30,000 nt of DNA from Prorocentrum cordatum (Eukaryota; Sar; Dinophyceae; Prorocentrales; Prorocentraceae). This document shows, one piece after another, positions 17,201-26,517 of this stretch. Position numbers and translations under genes: made by a program. The stretch lies in contig CAUYUJ010008563.1 in the NCBI GenBank assembly GCA_963575745.1, forward strand, positions 1 through 30,000, in the 5' to 3' direction. Position 1 is the stretch's first letter. Every line of letters begins with the position of its first letter. The notes below the pieces were generated by a model. It saw only the letters and a list, made by a program, of their open reading frames with translations. It was not told the DNA's origin and ran no database searches.

Positions 17201-19014
17201 CCAAGCAAGCCAGCAGGAGAGCCGGGGCCGAGCGTAGGTTACAGCGTCTTGGCAAGCTGGCTCGGGGCAATCGTTGGTGCAAGAAATGGGCCCGCAAGAT
17301 GGCCTTGACCTCGGCCTTTTCCAAGACTAGGTACTCGGATAAGGTCCATGGTACACCTCCCTCCGTCGTTCTTGGTTGGAGGCGGGCTCTTGGGAGGCTC
17401 ACGGGGGGTGTCGCGAAAGGAGGGAGGTGCCTGACCACTCTGCTAGCGCTGGAGTACGGCAGACGTGACCCAGCCTTTTTCGCGATGTTTGACACGATCG
17501 AGGCCTGGTTTCAGATTTTGACCCACAGCAGTTTTGATGCTGACAAGACCCGAAGGGTCTGGAGGAAAGTCCTTGCCGAGCTTGAGCCCAAGCCAGCAGG
17601 AAAGAGATGGCGAAGCATAGGCACTCCTGTCGCTGCCGCGATTGCCACTCTGCTGGACGTGGGCTGGAAACCTTGGGGTCCTTGGGCCTGGGAGAGCGAC
17701 CTGGGTGAGCGGTTCGCGATTTCAGAAACCAAGCTCGGGCAAGGCAAGGTTGATCTAGCGGACCTGTTTGAAGCTCTGGCCCAGAGCAAAGAACGGCAGC
17801 TCTGGGAAGCTGCTGCTGTGAACTCGTGGAACGGGGCTGGGCTAGAGCAGGTCCCAGACCTCACAGACTTTAAGAGGCAGCTCCGCACGCTTGCTAGGAA
17901 GGGTAAGTTTGAATGGAGGGGCATCTTGCGGGCTGTGGCCATGGGCAATAGTTGGCCACGCGCGAGGCTCCAAGATTGTGGGCTCACTCAGGACAGCTCC
18001 TGCAAGAGATGTGGGGAGTTGGTCGAGTGTGATTTGCACAGGGCTTGGAGCTGCCCGAAGAATAATGATTTCTCTAAGGTCTCTGATTTCGTTCGGAGAC
18101 GAGCTTTAGCTGATTGCGAGAGTAATCCCAGCTTCTGGCTGCGGGGGCTGACGCCTAGCAGCTGGACCGCCGTGCCCCCTCCCCCCGACGGTGAGGAGTT
18201 CCAGACCTACGGGGGTGACTTGAGGGAGGCGGCGGTGGATGGTTTCGTTTTCGGTGGAGGAGATGCCAGCGGGGGGCCTGACACCCAGGACCCAGCCCTC
18301 CGTAGAGTTGCCTGGTCTTGGGTTGTTTTCCAGGGCATACGTGAGGGGTGTGTTTATGACCCTAGTGAGCTCCAGGCCCAGACAGTCATGTTTGGGAATG
18401 TGCCTGGATGGAGGCAGTCGGTCAACAGGGGGGAAGCTCTCAGTTTCCTGCAGTTTCTCAAAGCTGTCCTCCCTGTTGCGGATGCCTTTTTTGTGACGGA
18501 CTCGAGCTATGTGGTTAAGAATTTCAGCAAAGTCCGAATGGGGATAGACCCCAAGTCTCATCTTGACGTGTGGCAGGCTGTCAAACTTTTGATGGCTGAG
18601 CATCCGAACAGATCTGTGGTGCTAGCCAAGGTTGAAAGCCACCGTAAGGTAGAAGAAGTCAGCGACCAGGGAACCGACCCCTTGTTTTTTCTGTTGAATG
18701 ATCTCGCTGACCGAATAGCGGACCAGTGGGCTAAGGATATTAGAGTTTCGCACGCAGTCAGGGACACCAGGTCCCACGCCCAGGCGATTGCTTTCCAGGT
18801 CCGCCAGCGCCTCGGTCACAGTTTGATGGCCTCCATCGAGGCCGATGGTTTCCGTGCTCCTAGAGAATCGGCCTTGCGGCCGAAGAGGAGGGATAGGTTC
18901 CCAGGTCCGCTGTCACTGCTGTGGAGGTTGCGCGCCATACAAGATGGCCGACAAGTTTTTGGCCACCCCATGCCACCAGGGCCTTTTCAGGGGTATGATC
19001 ATGGTGCCAACTAA
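14287..19014 (+). CDS. LINE ORF2: endonuclease, reverse transcriptase, zinc finger and RNase H
   Basis: From the AUG at 14287 it encodes 1,575 residues. The endonuclease is at about 1-240: Asn3 in NLSGW, Glu27 in FPELH, Asp163 and Asn165 in GDFNAEP, Asp203 in LIDFMVLSE, and His232 in AHFGL. A proline- and acid-rich linker follows. The reverse transcriptase is at about 640-960: KAPGVD near 670, Asp796 and Asp802 in WDVKGFYDS (motif A), PGMSLIPGSSGA (motif B), and WVDD with Asp888/889 (motif C). A zf-RVT-like finger has Cys1239, Cys1242, His1251 and Cys1256. RNase H at about 1315-1490 shows Asp1326, Glu1383, Asp1405, His1452 and Asp1475. It should nick target DNA, copy the RNA at the nick and remove the RNA strand. 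The frame is open upstream of 14287, and the first endonuclease strand (VKSLYMRN) starts before that Met. Translation may therefore enter by a +1 shift from ORF1 near 14241. Confidence 0.93.
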   Translation: MRNLSGWGYPTKGLLKERAHDILIFPELHRLPEECQEVLHEWDKAGYQALVAPSYQAQGVKRAAGISAGVLKRYQFQTFRHLANKQDQQLGLRMLDEPDFTKQQGIDFKDLVAFQLKIGGQAVTIIGVYLTAGIGLTGTNIDKLIQMGQLIQCLRTPWLAIGDFNAEPQELVKVGWPKLVDGIIRTADGADYTCTLGKKRLIDFMVLSESMVRFVDSFKVDDTACFEGGKAHFGLHLSLRLKLDQAWRWVLQLPERFVYPSVPQKQKDPTSKRSRKLKLKQAETAQPEVPAPPVPLRRKVIGFKMPPPVVYLTNDDWGIEFDEACDEQPDEPDEEHQEPGEPEADEELEGVAAANPGQTRGSEDTMTQDAEGHPLLTIGQEQQNHLWEALQHPVDPAKVPSYVRDSFAYNLDVDAAMHVGAAFAGWVARFEGFFCAMLDVHPKDQQRFKGRAVLKELQKRPEAQGAHFVSSRDPVAHWWATVSFLLSDLVGSLGDRTKHRPSRLFDRLRDMAASTPVSAALPLPARTRAEWVRGLRVLREASDQTIRDFEVRAKQNSVRAQRAVLNNTLTYFHQWVMQQDQAGGRGLYNRIRDKSVFVGEVRARGVTALDSCQRMAVKADIWSRKWAGDSLSFPRVRALWQKAQARAKQNPRPPLGADWLRRVISALPEKAPGVDRLSKKDFQWLPPLGLQQLADFYNLVEQRVSWPWQALVVLVTLQVKDVDSDRAIGLLAWIVRFWGRLRSSDRAGWTKERAGPWDTALAGNSALQAALLRLFRDEQAAHSSLPDHQSASLLWDVKGFYDSLRWDLVLEHALELDFPPCYLALELQVHMAARFLREAGGFSLAVQPGMSLIPGSSGAVDLGRAALHFVCSKIATGRPLPTLHTWVDDVVQCMYGDSERVFCELSKVGLELVHGLRAIKLQIAPKSAIISSSGPLAARLKDFFADQGVRVQAKSVAADLGIDRGRVRASRPKQASRRAGAERRLQRLGKLARGNRWCKKWARKMALTSAFSKTRYSDKVHGTPPSVVLGWRRALGRLTGGVAKGGRCLTTLLALEYGRRDPAFFAMFDTIEAWFQILTHSSFDADKTRRVWRKVLAELEPKPAGKRWRSIGTPVAAAIATLLDVGWKPWGPWAWESDLGERFAISETKLGQGKVDLADLFEALAQSKERQLWEAAAVNSWNGAGLEQVPDLTDFKRQLRTLARKGKFEWRGILRAVAMGNSWPRARLQDCGLTQDSSCKRCGELVECDLHRAWSCPKNNDFSKVSDFVRRRALADCESNPSFWLRGLTPSSWTAVPPPPDGEEFQTYGGDLREAAVDGFVFGGGDASGGPDTQDPALRRVAWSWVVFQGIREGCVYDPSELQAQTVMFGNVPGWRQSVNRGEALSFLQFLKAVLPVADAFFVTDSSYVVKNFSKVRMGIDPKSHLDVWQAVKLLMAEHPNRSVVLAKVESHRKVEEVSDQGTDPLFFLLNDLADRIADQWAKDIRVSHAVRDTRSHAQAIAFQVRQRLGHSLMASIEADGFRAPRESALRPKRRDRFPGPLSLLWRLRAIQDGRQVFGHPMPPGPFQGYDHGAN

Positions 19015-19261
19015 GAGCACCGTGAACGGCAAAGACCTGCATAGCTCCCACACCTTGGCTTATCACAAGGAGTTCGGGAGCACGGTGTGTCTTTCTTGTG
19101 GCTGTGTAGCCACTCAGGCCGTCAGGAAATTAGCTGGTCCTTGTACGACCAAGCTGAATGCTTATGGCAAGCTACAATTGAGGAGGTTACAGCAAGGCCT
19201 GCCACCAGGTTCCTCAAAGCTTGCCCAGACACAGCTGGCCCAGAAGAAGGCCTTGCGATAA
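18944..19261 (+). CDS. LINE ORF3 or frameshifted ORF2 tail: small Cys-containing protein
   Basis: This frame is +1 relative to ORF2 and overlaps its end by about 70 nt. The AUG at 18944 gives 105 residues, and an alternative AUG lies at 18845. It has a Cys49-x2-Cys52-x-Cys54 cluster, then Cys67 and a basic segment reading KLQLRRLQQGLPPG. The Cys pattern suggests a small zinc-binding nucleic-acid domain. It may be a separate ORF or the natural C-terminus of ORF2 joined by +1 frameshifting. The frame ends with TAA 162 nt before the element's 3' end. I do not recognise a named family. Confidence 0.6.
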   Translation: MADKFLATPCHQGLFRGMIMVPTKSTVNGKDLHSSHTLAYHKEFGSTVCLSCGCVATQAVRKLAGPCTTKLNAYGKLQLRRLQQGLPPGSSKLAQTQLAQKKALR

Positions 19262-19423
19262 ACCGTGGGCGGAAGTACAGGCGTGGGTTTGTCTACCCAG
19301 CGGGGGGCGCGGTGCGAGTGGGGACTGCCCGGCGGTGCGCCGTTAGTGACCCTCGCACCGGTGCTCCCCGGCCCCGCGCACGGCGCGGAGAGTTCAACTC
19401 TGCCTCTGGCTGGATGGAATAAA
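19262..19423 (+). other. LINE 3' untranslated region with hairpin
   Basis: CGGTGCGAG at 19310-19318 pairs with CTCGCACCG at 19352-19360. GGGG at 19303-19306 can pair with CCCC at 19366-19369. Inside, CGGCG (19330-19334) and CGCCG (19338-19342) form a small hairpin with a GTG loop. In several LINEs a 3' hairpin is what the reverse transcriptase recognises; that role is inferred here. The element ends in AATAAA (19418-19423) with no poly(A) longer than 3-4 bases. Confidence 0.65.
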
Positions 19424-19440
19424 ATCATTAGCATCAGCAT
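19424..19440 (+). repeat. 3' target-site duplication of LINE
   Basis: This is identical to 12908-12924 and begins directly after the terminal AATAAA of the element. The surrounding DNA continues as (ATC)n microsatellite, as on the 5' side. Confidence 0.92.
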
Positions 19441-19600
19441 CATCAGCATATTCGTCATCATTGTAATCATCATGACCACTATTATCATCATCATCTTCAT
19501 CATCATCATCATCATCATCATCATTATCATCATCCTCGTGCCGTCTTCATCGTCATCATCATCATCACCAGGGGCCATCATCTTCTCATCCCCCATATCA
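19441..19600 (+). repeat. (ATC)n microsatellite, 3' of LINE
   Basis: Continuation of the split microsatellite: ATC/CAT triplets with interruptions to about 19600. Confidence 0.93.
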
Positions 19601-19706
19601 TCAGCAGTGGCCGCCGCGGGGGGACAAATTATATGTGCAGTATTGTTGGGGCCCCAATCCGTCAATAAGTCTGCGCAGAAAATCGTATTTGCAACCACCC
19701 CTTCGT
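19601..19706. other. Short unique sequence
   Basis: Spacer between the ATC tract and the 18-bp minisatellite. Nothing is identified. Confidence 0.5.
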
Positions 19707-19850
19707 GGTGCACGCAGGCACGGTGGTATACACAAGCGCTGCGGTGCACTTGGTTGTTGTTGTACGCGGGCATTGCGGTGCACGCAAGCGCAGTAGTGCA
19801 CACAGGCGCTGTCGTGTACACAAGCACTGAGGTGCATACTGTGCTAGCGT
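19707..19850 (+). repeat. 18-bp minisatellite (GGTGCACACAAGCGCTGC type)
   Basis: Units start at 19707, 19725, 19743, 19777, 19795, 19813 and 19831, with one 16-bp TTG-rich insertion. The multiple-of-three period keeps frames open with a 6-residue Cys-Val-His motif on the minus strand, but there is no other sign of coding. Confidence 0.85.
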
Positions 19851-19996
19851 TCTGTGGGCACTCGGTTGCGGCGGCCACCCCAGCGCGGGTGCTCAAGAAA
19901 CAATCAACGACAAGTCATTGTCCATTGGATGTTTGCGTAGATTACATCCTCACCCTAATCCACCTATCCACCTCGTTTATTTTTACTGCGCTCGCT
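19851..19996. other. Unique sequence, nothing identified
   Basis: Short spacer before the ACT-type array. Confidence 0.5.
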
Positions 19997-20354
19997 ACTT
20001 CTACTACTTCTACTACCACTACTACTACTACGACGACTACTTCTGTGACTATTACGACTACGACTACCATTACTACGACGACTGCCACTACTGCTAAAAA
20101 CTCTACTACTATCACTACTACAATATTATTATTACTGCTACTACGGGTTCTTCGATAAATACTACGACTATTACTGTTACTACTACCACTACTATGGCTA
20201 TTTCTAGTGCTACGACTACTAGTACTACAACTACTACTGCTACTACTATTTCTTCTACTACTTTTGCTAGTAGTAGTTCGACAGCAACAACTAGTAATAC
20301 TAATACTACTCTTGCGATTCCGACTACTTACTCCAAGTACTGCTACTACTACTT

Positions 20355-20405
<51 letters not shown>

Positions 20406-20438
20406 TTGCTGCTGCTGGTTACTACTACTACTACTAGT

Positions 20439-20500
<62 letters not shown>

Positions 20501-20835
20501 AACAACAACTACAACAACAACAACAACTACTACTACTACTACCACTACTACCACTACTCCTACTACTACTACTACTACTACTATTTTTAATTGCTGCTAC
20601 TGCTATTTCCAGTAGTCCTACGATTGCTACGAGTACTACTTGCACTACTAATGTTACCAGCATTGCTAGCGCTACTAAAATTACTAGTGCTACTAGTAGT
20701 TCTCGTACTACTCGTACTTCTCGTACTTCTCGTACCACTCGTACTACTCGTACTACTCGTTCTACTCGTACTACTCGTACTCGTGCTGGTACTAGTAGTT
20801 GTGATGATACTAGTATTCGTATTGGTATTAGCACT
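19997..20835 (+). repeat. (ACT/CTA)n microsatellite array
   Basis: About 840 bp of ACT triplets with CAA, GCT, TTG and CGT variants. A CGTACTACT/CGTACTTCT pattern dominates 20703-20785. Same triplet family (AGT on the other strand) as the window's first 100 bp. Confidence 0.96.
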
Positions 20836-20984
20836 TGCCGCGGCGGCCGCCGTTGCCGTCACCTCCCCCCCCTCCCCCCTCACGTAACACGCGTTACCCC
20901 CCAGGAGAAGAATAACAGTCGCTGTGCCTATGTGTCCACTGGAGGAGGGATCCAACTCCGCAGGTGACGGCTTCCACGTGCAAT
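20836..20984. other. Short unique sequence
   Basis: It includes CCGCGGCGGCCGCCG and a CCCCCCCTCCCCCC run. No gene is seen. Confidence 0.5.
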
Positions 20985-21130
20985 CTCTGCCCTTTTTGCG
21001 GATTCCTTGGATCGGCGCTGGAGAGCCCTGGCGCCGCCTTTGGCGCCACCCCTGGCGCTCTCCGCCCGCCAGGGAGGGGGTCCAGCGCCGAACCGAGCAA
21101 TCAGCGCGGAGCTCCGGCGGTTCTGTACCT
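20985..21130. mobile_element. TIR element family C, copy 2 (MITE-like)
   Basis: The left arm has GCGGATTCCTTGGATCGGCG followed by CTGGA. The right arm has GGGGGTCCAGCGCCGAACCG and then GAGCAATCAGCGCGGAGCTC. It is the diverged relative of 6522-6660, with the same order of boxes. An inner palindrome, GGAGAGC to GCTCTCC, surrounds GGCGCC motifs. Confidence 0.6.
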
Positions 21131-21225
21131 GCCGTGGTTTGTTTCTTTGGGTCAGCTCCGCCAGCAGCACACCGCCTGACGCGTTGGCGCTAAAACGCAC
21201 GCTCTGAGGATCACGGGTACTCGAT

Positions 21226-21410
21226 GCTCGTTTCGGGGACCTTCCTGGAGCCCACCTAACTGTTCGACCCCAGTTCGACTCAGGTTCGACTCTAGTTCGA
21301 CTCAAGTTCGACTCAGGTTCGACTCAGGGTCGACCCAATTCGACTGACGTTCGACGCAGCTTCGACGCACGAGTGGAGCGAGTGGCTCCAGGAAGGTCCC
21401 CAGAACGAGC
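21226..21410. mobile_element. Foldback element enclosing an 11-bp minisatellite
   Basis: The arms 21226-21255 and 21382-21410 are inverted repeats sharing GCTCCAGGAAGGTCCCC (right-arm sense) and ACGAGC. Between them lies a GTTCGACTCAG tandem array. The total is about 185 bp with no coding capacity. Confidence 0.7.
21262..21369 (+). repeat. 11-bp GTTCGACTCAG minisatellite
   Basis: TTCGAC recurs at 21263, 21274, 21285, 21296, 21307 and 21318, then in degenerate copies, about ten units. The unit resembles a tRNA B-box, but no tRNA fold surrounds it. Confidence 0.92.
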
Positions 21411-21747
21411 GTCCAACGGGTATGTCTGTTTTGCATGCCGTCTGCCTCCCCCTCCCGCTGCCTCTCGGGGTCAGCCGCCCCGGCAGCGGAGCCGTGGGCA
21501 GTCCATCGCGGTACAGTCGGGGCCCCGAAGAAGGAACCCTTTTCGTTGGGGAGGGGCTCCGTGCTCCGTGATTGTTTCGCAGCTTGCCTCGGGTTTTCTG
21601 CAGGTTGTCCATGGGAAATCGAGGTTGAACTTATGGGAAATGGGGGCCTCGTTCCTCATTTAGGGTTCCTTAGGTCAACGCCCCGACGGTACATGTTTGG
21701 GCCGTTTTGCTGCGCCAGGGCATTGGGTTTGTGGTGCAATGGGGGGA
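21411..21747. other. Unique sequence, no gene recognised
   Basis: GC-rich spacer between the foldback element and the GAT array. Short open frames carry no motif. Confidence 0.5.
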
Positions 21748-22255
21748 AGGAGTATAATGATGGTGATGCTGATGATGATGGTGATGATGATGGTGCTTAT
21801 GATGATGAGGATAGCGATGATGATGTTGATGATGGCGATTATGATGCTGATGCTGATGCTGCCGATGATGCTGATACTGATGATGATGACGATGACGATG
21901 CTGATGATGAATATGATGCTGCTGCTGCTGATCGATGCGGATGATGCTGACGATGATGATGGTTATGATGCTGATGACGATGACCAGGAGGATGCTGATA
22001 ATGAGGATTATGATTTTGATGATGATTGTGATTGTGAAGCTGACGATGATGATTCAGCTGCTGATGGTTATTGTGGTGGTGGTGGTGGTGGTCATGCTGA
22101 TATCTGATGACGCTGATGATGGAGATTATAATGATGATGCTGATGATGATGAGGATGACGATGGCGGTGGTGATGGTGGTGGTGATGATGCAGTTTGTGC
22201 TTGCTGCTGCAGCTATGATGGTTATGATAATTGCAATAATGACGATGATGATGTC

Positions 22256-22317
<62 letters not shown>

Positions 22318-22592
22318 GATCATCATCGTGCCGATGCTGATGCTTATGATGCTGATGATGCTGATGATGATGCTGATGACGACGATACTAATGATGATGC
22401 TGATCATGCTGACGGTGCTGATGATGATCATGACGATGATGATACTGACGCTGACGCTGCTGATGATTAGGCAGACGATGAACATGACGAGGATGCTGAT
22501 GATGATGCGGATACGGATGTACGGTGATGAGGATAGCGGTGATGTTGCTGCAGCTGTTACTGATGACGATTGCGATGATGACGACGACGACA

Positions 22593-22645
<53 letters not shown>

Positions 22646-23637
22646 AACCATGGTCATGATGCTCATGCTGATGATAATAATGAGGATGATGATGCTGATG
22701 ACGATGACACTAAAGATGCTGCTGATGTTGCTGCTGGTTCTGATGACGATTATGAAGATGACGATGCTGATGCTGATCATGCTGGTAGTAAGGCTGACGA
22801 TGACGATGACGATTACGATTATGCTGATGAGGGTGATGATGATGCTGATGATGATGATGATGACCATGCTCATGATGATCATGATGATGGCGAGGATGCA
22901 TTTTGAGGATGACGATGGTGATTATGTCGCTGGTGCTGCTGCTGCTGCTCATGATGCCGCTGCTGATGACGATGCTGATGATGCTGATGCGGATGTTGAT
23001 GGCGATGATGATGACGATGATGCTGCTGATGCTGATGCTGATTCTGCTGATGATGCTGGTGCTGATGGCGATGGAGCTACTGATGCTGCTTCTGCTGACG
23101 ATGACGATGATGATGAGGATGATGATGCTGATGACGATGACACTAAAGATGCTGCTGATGTTGCTGCTGGTTCTGATGATGATTATGACGATGACGATGC
23201 TGATGCTGATGATGCTGGTAGTAAGGCTGACGATGACGATGACGATTACGATTATGCTGATGAGAGTGATGATGATGCTGATGCTGATGATGATGATGAT
23301 GACCATGCTCATGATGATCATGATGATGGTGAGGATGCTTTTTGAGGATGTCGATGATGATTCTGTCGCTGGTGCTGCTGCTGCTGCTGCTCATGATGCC
23401 GCTGCTGATGACGATGCTGATGATGCTGATGCGGATGTTGAAGGCGATGATGATGACGATGATGCTGCTGATGCTGATGCTGATTATGCTGATGATGCTG
23501 GTGCTGATGCTGATGAAGCTACTGATGCTGCTACTGCTGACGATGATGATGATGATGAGGATGCTGATGCTGGCGGTGATGGCGATGCTGATGCTGATGC
23601 TGATGCTGCTGCTGCTGATTATGTTGAGGCTGCTCCC

Positions 23638-23722
<85 letters not shown>

Positions 23723-25993
23723 ATGATTATGATGATGATGATGATGCTGCTGATGCTGATCATGATGATGATGATGATGCTGATGATGCTGCTGCTGCTG
23801 CCATGGTGATGGTCTTGCTGATCATGATGGTGCAGATGCAGATGCCGATCATGAGTGTGTTGGTGGTGGCCATGATTAGAACTGGTGGTGGTGATGATCA
23901 TGATGAGGATGTTGATGCTGATGCGGATGATGCTGGCTGAGGTGATGGTGGTGGTGATGATGATGCTGCTGATGCTTCTGGGGATGATTGTAGCCGTGAT
24001 GCTGCTGCATTTTTCAAGATGATGGCGACGGCGACGCTGATGATAATGATGCTGATGATGCTGAGGATGATGATGACGCTGAGGCTGATGCTGATGATGA
24101 TCTTGTTGATACGATGGTGATGGTGACGCTGATGATGATGATGACGACACTGCTGCTGAAGATTATGACGATGACGGTGATGATGCTGATTGTGATGGTG
24201 ATGGCGATAATGTTGCCGATGCTGCTGCCGATGGCAATGCTGATGCTAATGCCGATGCTGACGCCGACGGCAACGTTGCCGACGACGGTGATGCTGCTTC
24301 TTATGATGATAATAATGGCGATAGCGTTTCTGATGATGATGCTGATCAAGATGAGGATGAGGATGAGGCCGATAATGATGGTGATACTGACGATCATGAT
24401 GGATGATGCTGATGATGATTACGATGATGCTGCTGATGATGATCGAGGACGGCGATGCTGATGATGGCGATGCTGCTGACGATGATGATGATGCTGGTAA
24501 CGCTGATGATGATGATGGCGATCATGATGATTCGGCAACTGATTTTTCTGATGATGCTGCTGATGATGATGATGCCGACGACGACGACGATGAGGATGAC
24601 GATGCTGATGAGGATGATGATGATGCTGCTGATGATGCTGATGATGTTGATGATGATTACGATGATGACAATGATGTTGATGCTGATGCTGATGATGATG
24701 ATGATGATGATGATGAAGTGGGCTGATCATGATGATGATGATGGTGGTGGTGATGCTGGTGCTGATGATGATGATGATGATGATGAAAATGATGATAATG
24801 ACGCTGATATCGGTGATGCGGCTGACGATGATGATTATGATGTTGATGATGATGTTGATGGTGATGGTGATGATGCTGATGATGCTGATGGTGATGCTGA
24901 AAATGCTGATTCTGATGGTGATGATGCTGATGATGCTGCTGATGATGCTGAGGATGCTGACGATGATGATGATGATGAGGATGATGATGATGCTGATGGT
25001 GACGGTGACGATGACGATAATGATGATGAGGATGAGGATGACGATGCGCATGAGACCGGGCATGAGTATGATGATAATGATGTTCGTGATGATGATGACG
25101 ATGATGCTGGTGATGATGGTGATAATGATGACGATGATGATGACGACGATGGTGATGATGATGGTGCTGGTTATGGTGATGGTGACGGTGATGGTATTGG
25201 TGATGATTTAACTGGTGATGAGGACGATGCTGACGATGACGATATCCATGCTGATGATGTTGATGATGCTGACGATGCTGATGATGATGCTGATGCTGAT
25301 GATAATGGTGATGATTATGATGAGGATGGGGATCCGGATGCTGATGATGAGGATTCTGATGATGAAGGTAATGCTGATGCTGATCATTCTGATGATGGGG
25401 ATGCGGATCAGGATGAGGAAGAGGATGATTATGATAAATGCTAACAGTGATGATGACGATGATGATGACATTGATGATGATGATGTTGATGCCGACGATG
25501 AATATGATGCTAATGATGATGGTGGTGGTGATGGTGATGATGATGATGCTGATGCTGATGATGGTGGTGTTGGTGGTGGACGATGTTAATGTTTCTGATA
25601 ATCTGATGATGATGATGATGACGATGTTGGTGTCGGTGCTGAGGCTGATGATTATGTTTGTGGTGGTGGTGGTGATGCTGATTTTGAAGCAGATGATGCT
25701 GATGATGGTGATGATTATGATGCGGATGCTGATGCTTATGATGATGATCATTATGATGATGAGGATGATGCTGATGATAATGATTCTGATGATGGGGATA
25801 AGTCTCAGGATGATGATGCTGATGATGATGATGATGGTGCTGATGATGATGATGATGATGGTGAGGATAATAATGACGACGATAATGACACAGTCGATAA
25901 CGATGTTGATGAGTATGATGATGGTGGTGGTGGCGGTGATGGTGGTGATGGTAGTCAAGTGATGATGATGCTGGTATTGATTATGATGATCGC

Positions 25994-26042
<49 letters not shown>

Positions 26043-26322
26043 CTTAGGATTATATGATGCTGATGATGGTGATTAACGATGTCGACGATGCTGACGAAGA
26101 CGATGATGATAATGTTGATGATGATGGTGATGTTGATGTTGGTGGTGGTGGTTATGATGATGATGTTGATGCTGATGATGATGGTGGTGGTGGTGAGGAT
26201 GATGATGCGGATGCTGACGATGATGATGATGGTGATAATGATGGTGATTGTGATGGTGATGAGGATGATGGTGACGATAATGATAATGATTTTGACGATG
26301 CAGTTGACGACGACGATGGTCG

Positions 26323-26355
<33 letters not shown>

Positions 26356-26377
26356 GGGTAGTGTTGGTGCTTGGGGG

Positions 26378-26420
<43 letters not shown>

Positions 26421-26476
26421 CATGATGATGCTGTTGCTGTTGCTGATGATTATGATTATGATTATGTTGATGGTGC

Positions 26477-26517
<41 letters not shown>

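Larger units (their letters stand above)
12924..19423 (+). mobile_element. Full-length, SL-capped LINE (non-LTR retrotransposon, EN-RT-RNase H type)
   Basis: The element is about 6.5 kb. Its 5' boundary is an exact dinoflagellate spliced leader and its 3' boundary is GGAATAAA. A 17-bp direct repeat flanks it exactly (12908-12924 and 19424-19440), the signature of target-primed reverse transcription. Inside are a 168-nt 5' leader, ORF1, ORF2 with endonuclease, reverse transcriptase, zinc finger and RNase H, a small overlapping ORF3 and a 162-nt 3' UTR with a hairpin. The C-terminal RNase H and N-terminal AP-like endonuclease place it in the broad I-like group of LINEs, but I cannot assign a clade. 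It lies inside an (ATC)n microsatellite that it appears to have split. The SL at the very first base implies that the inserted copy came from a trans-spliced mRNA. The intact frames and near-perfect duplication suggest a young insertion. Confidence 0.95.

Noticed and set aside
19418-19423. AATAAA as an ordinary polyadenylation signal
   Set aside because: It is the last six bases of the element itself, with no downstream transcribed sequence in the RNA copy, and dinoflagellates do not generally rely on AATAAA.
21262-21369. tRNA genes from the GGTTCGACTC motifs
   Set aside because: They are 11-bp tandem repeats with no acceptor, D or anticodon stems around them.
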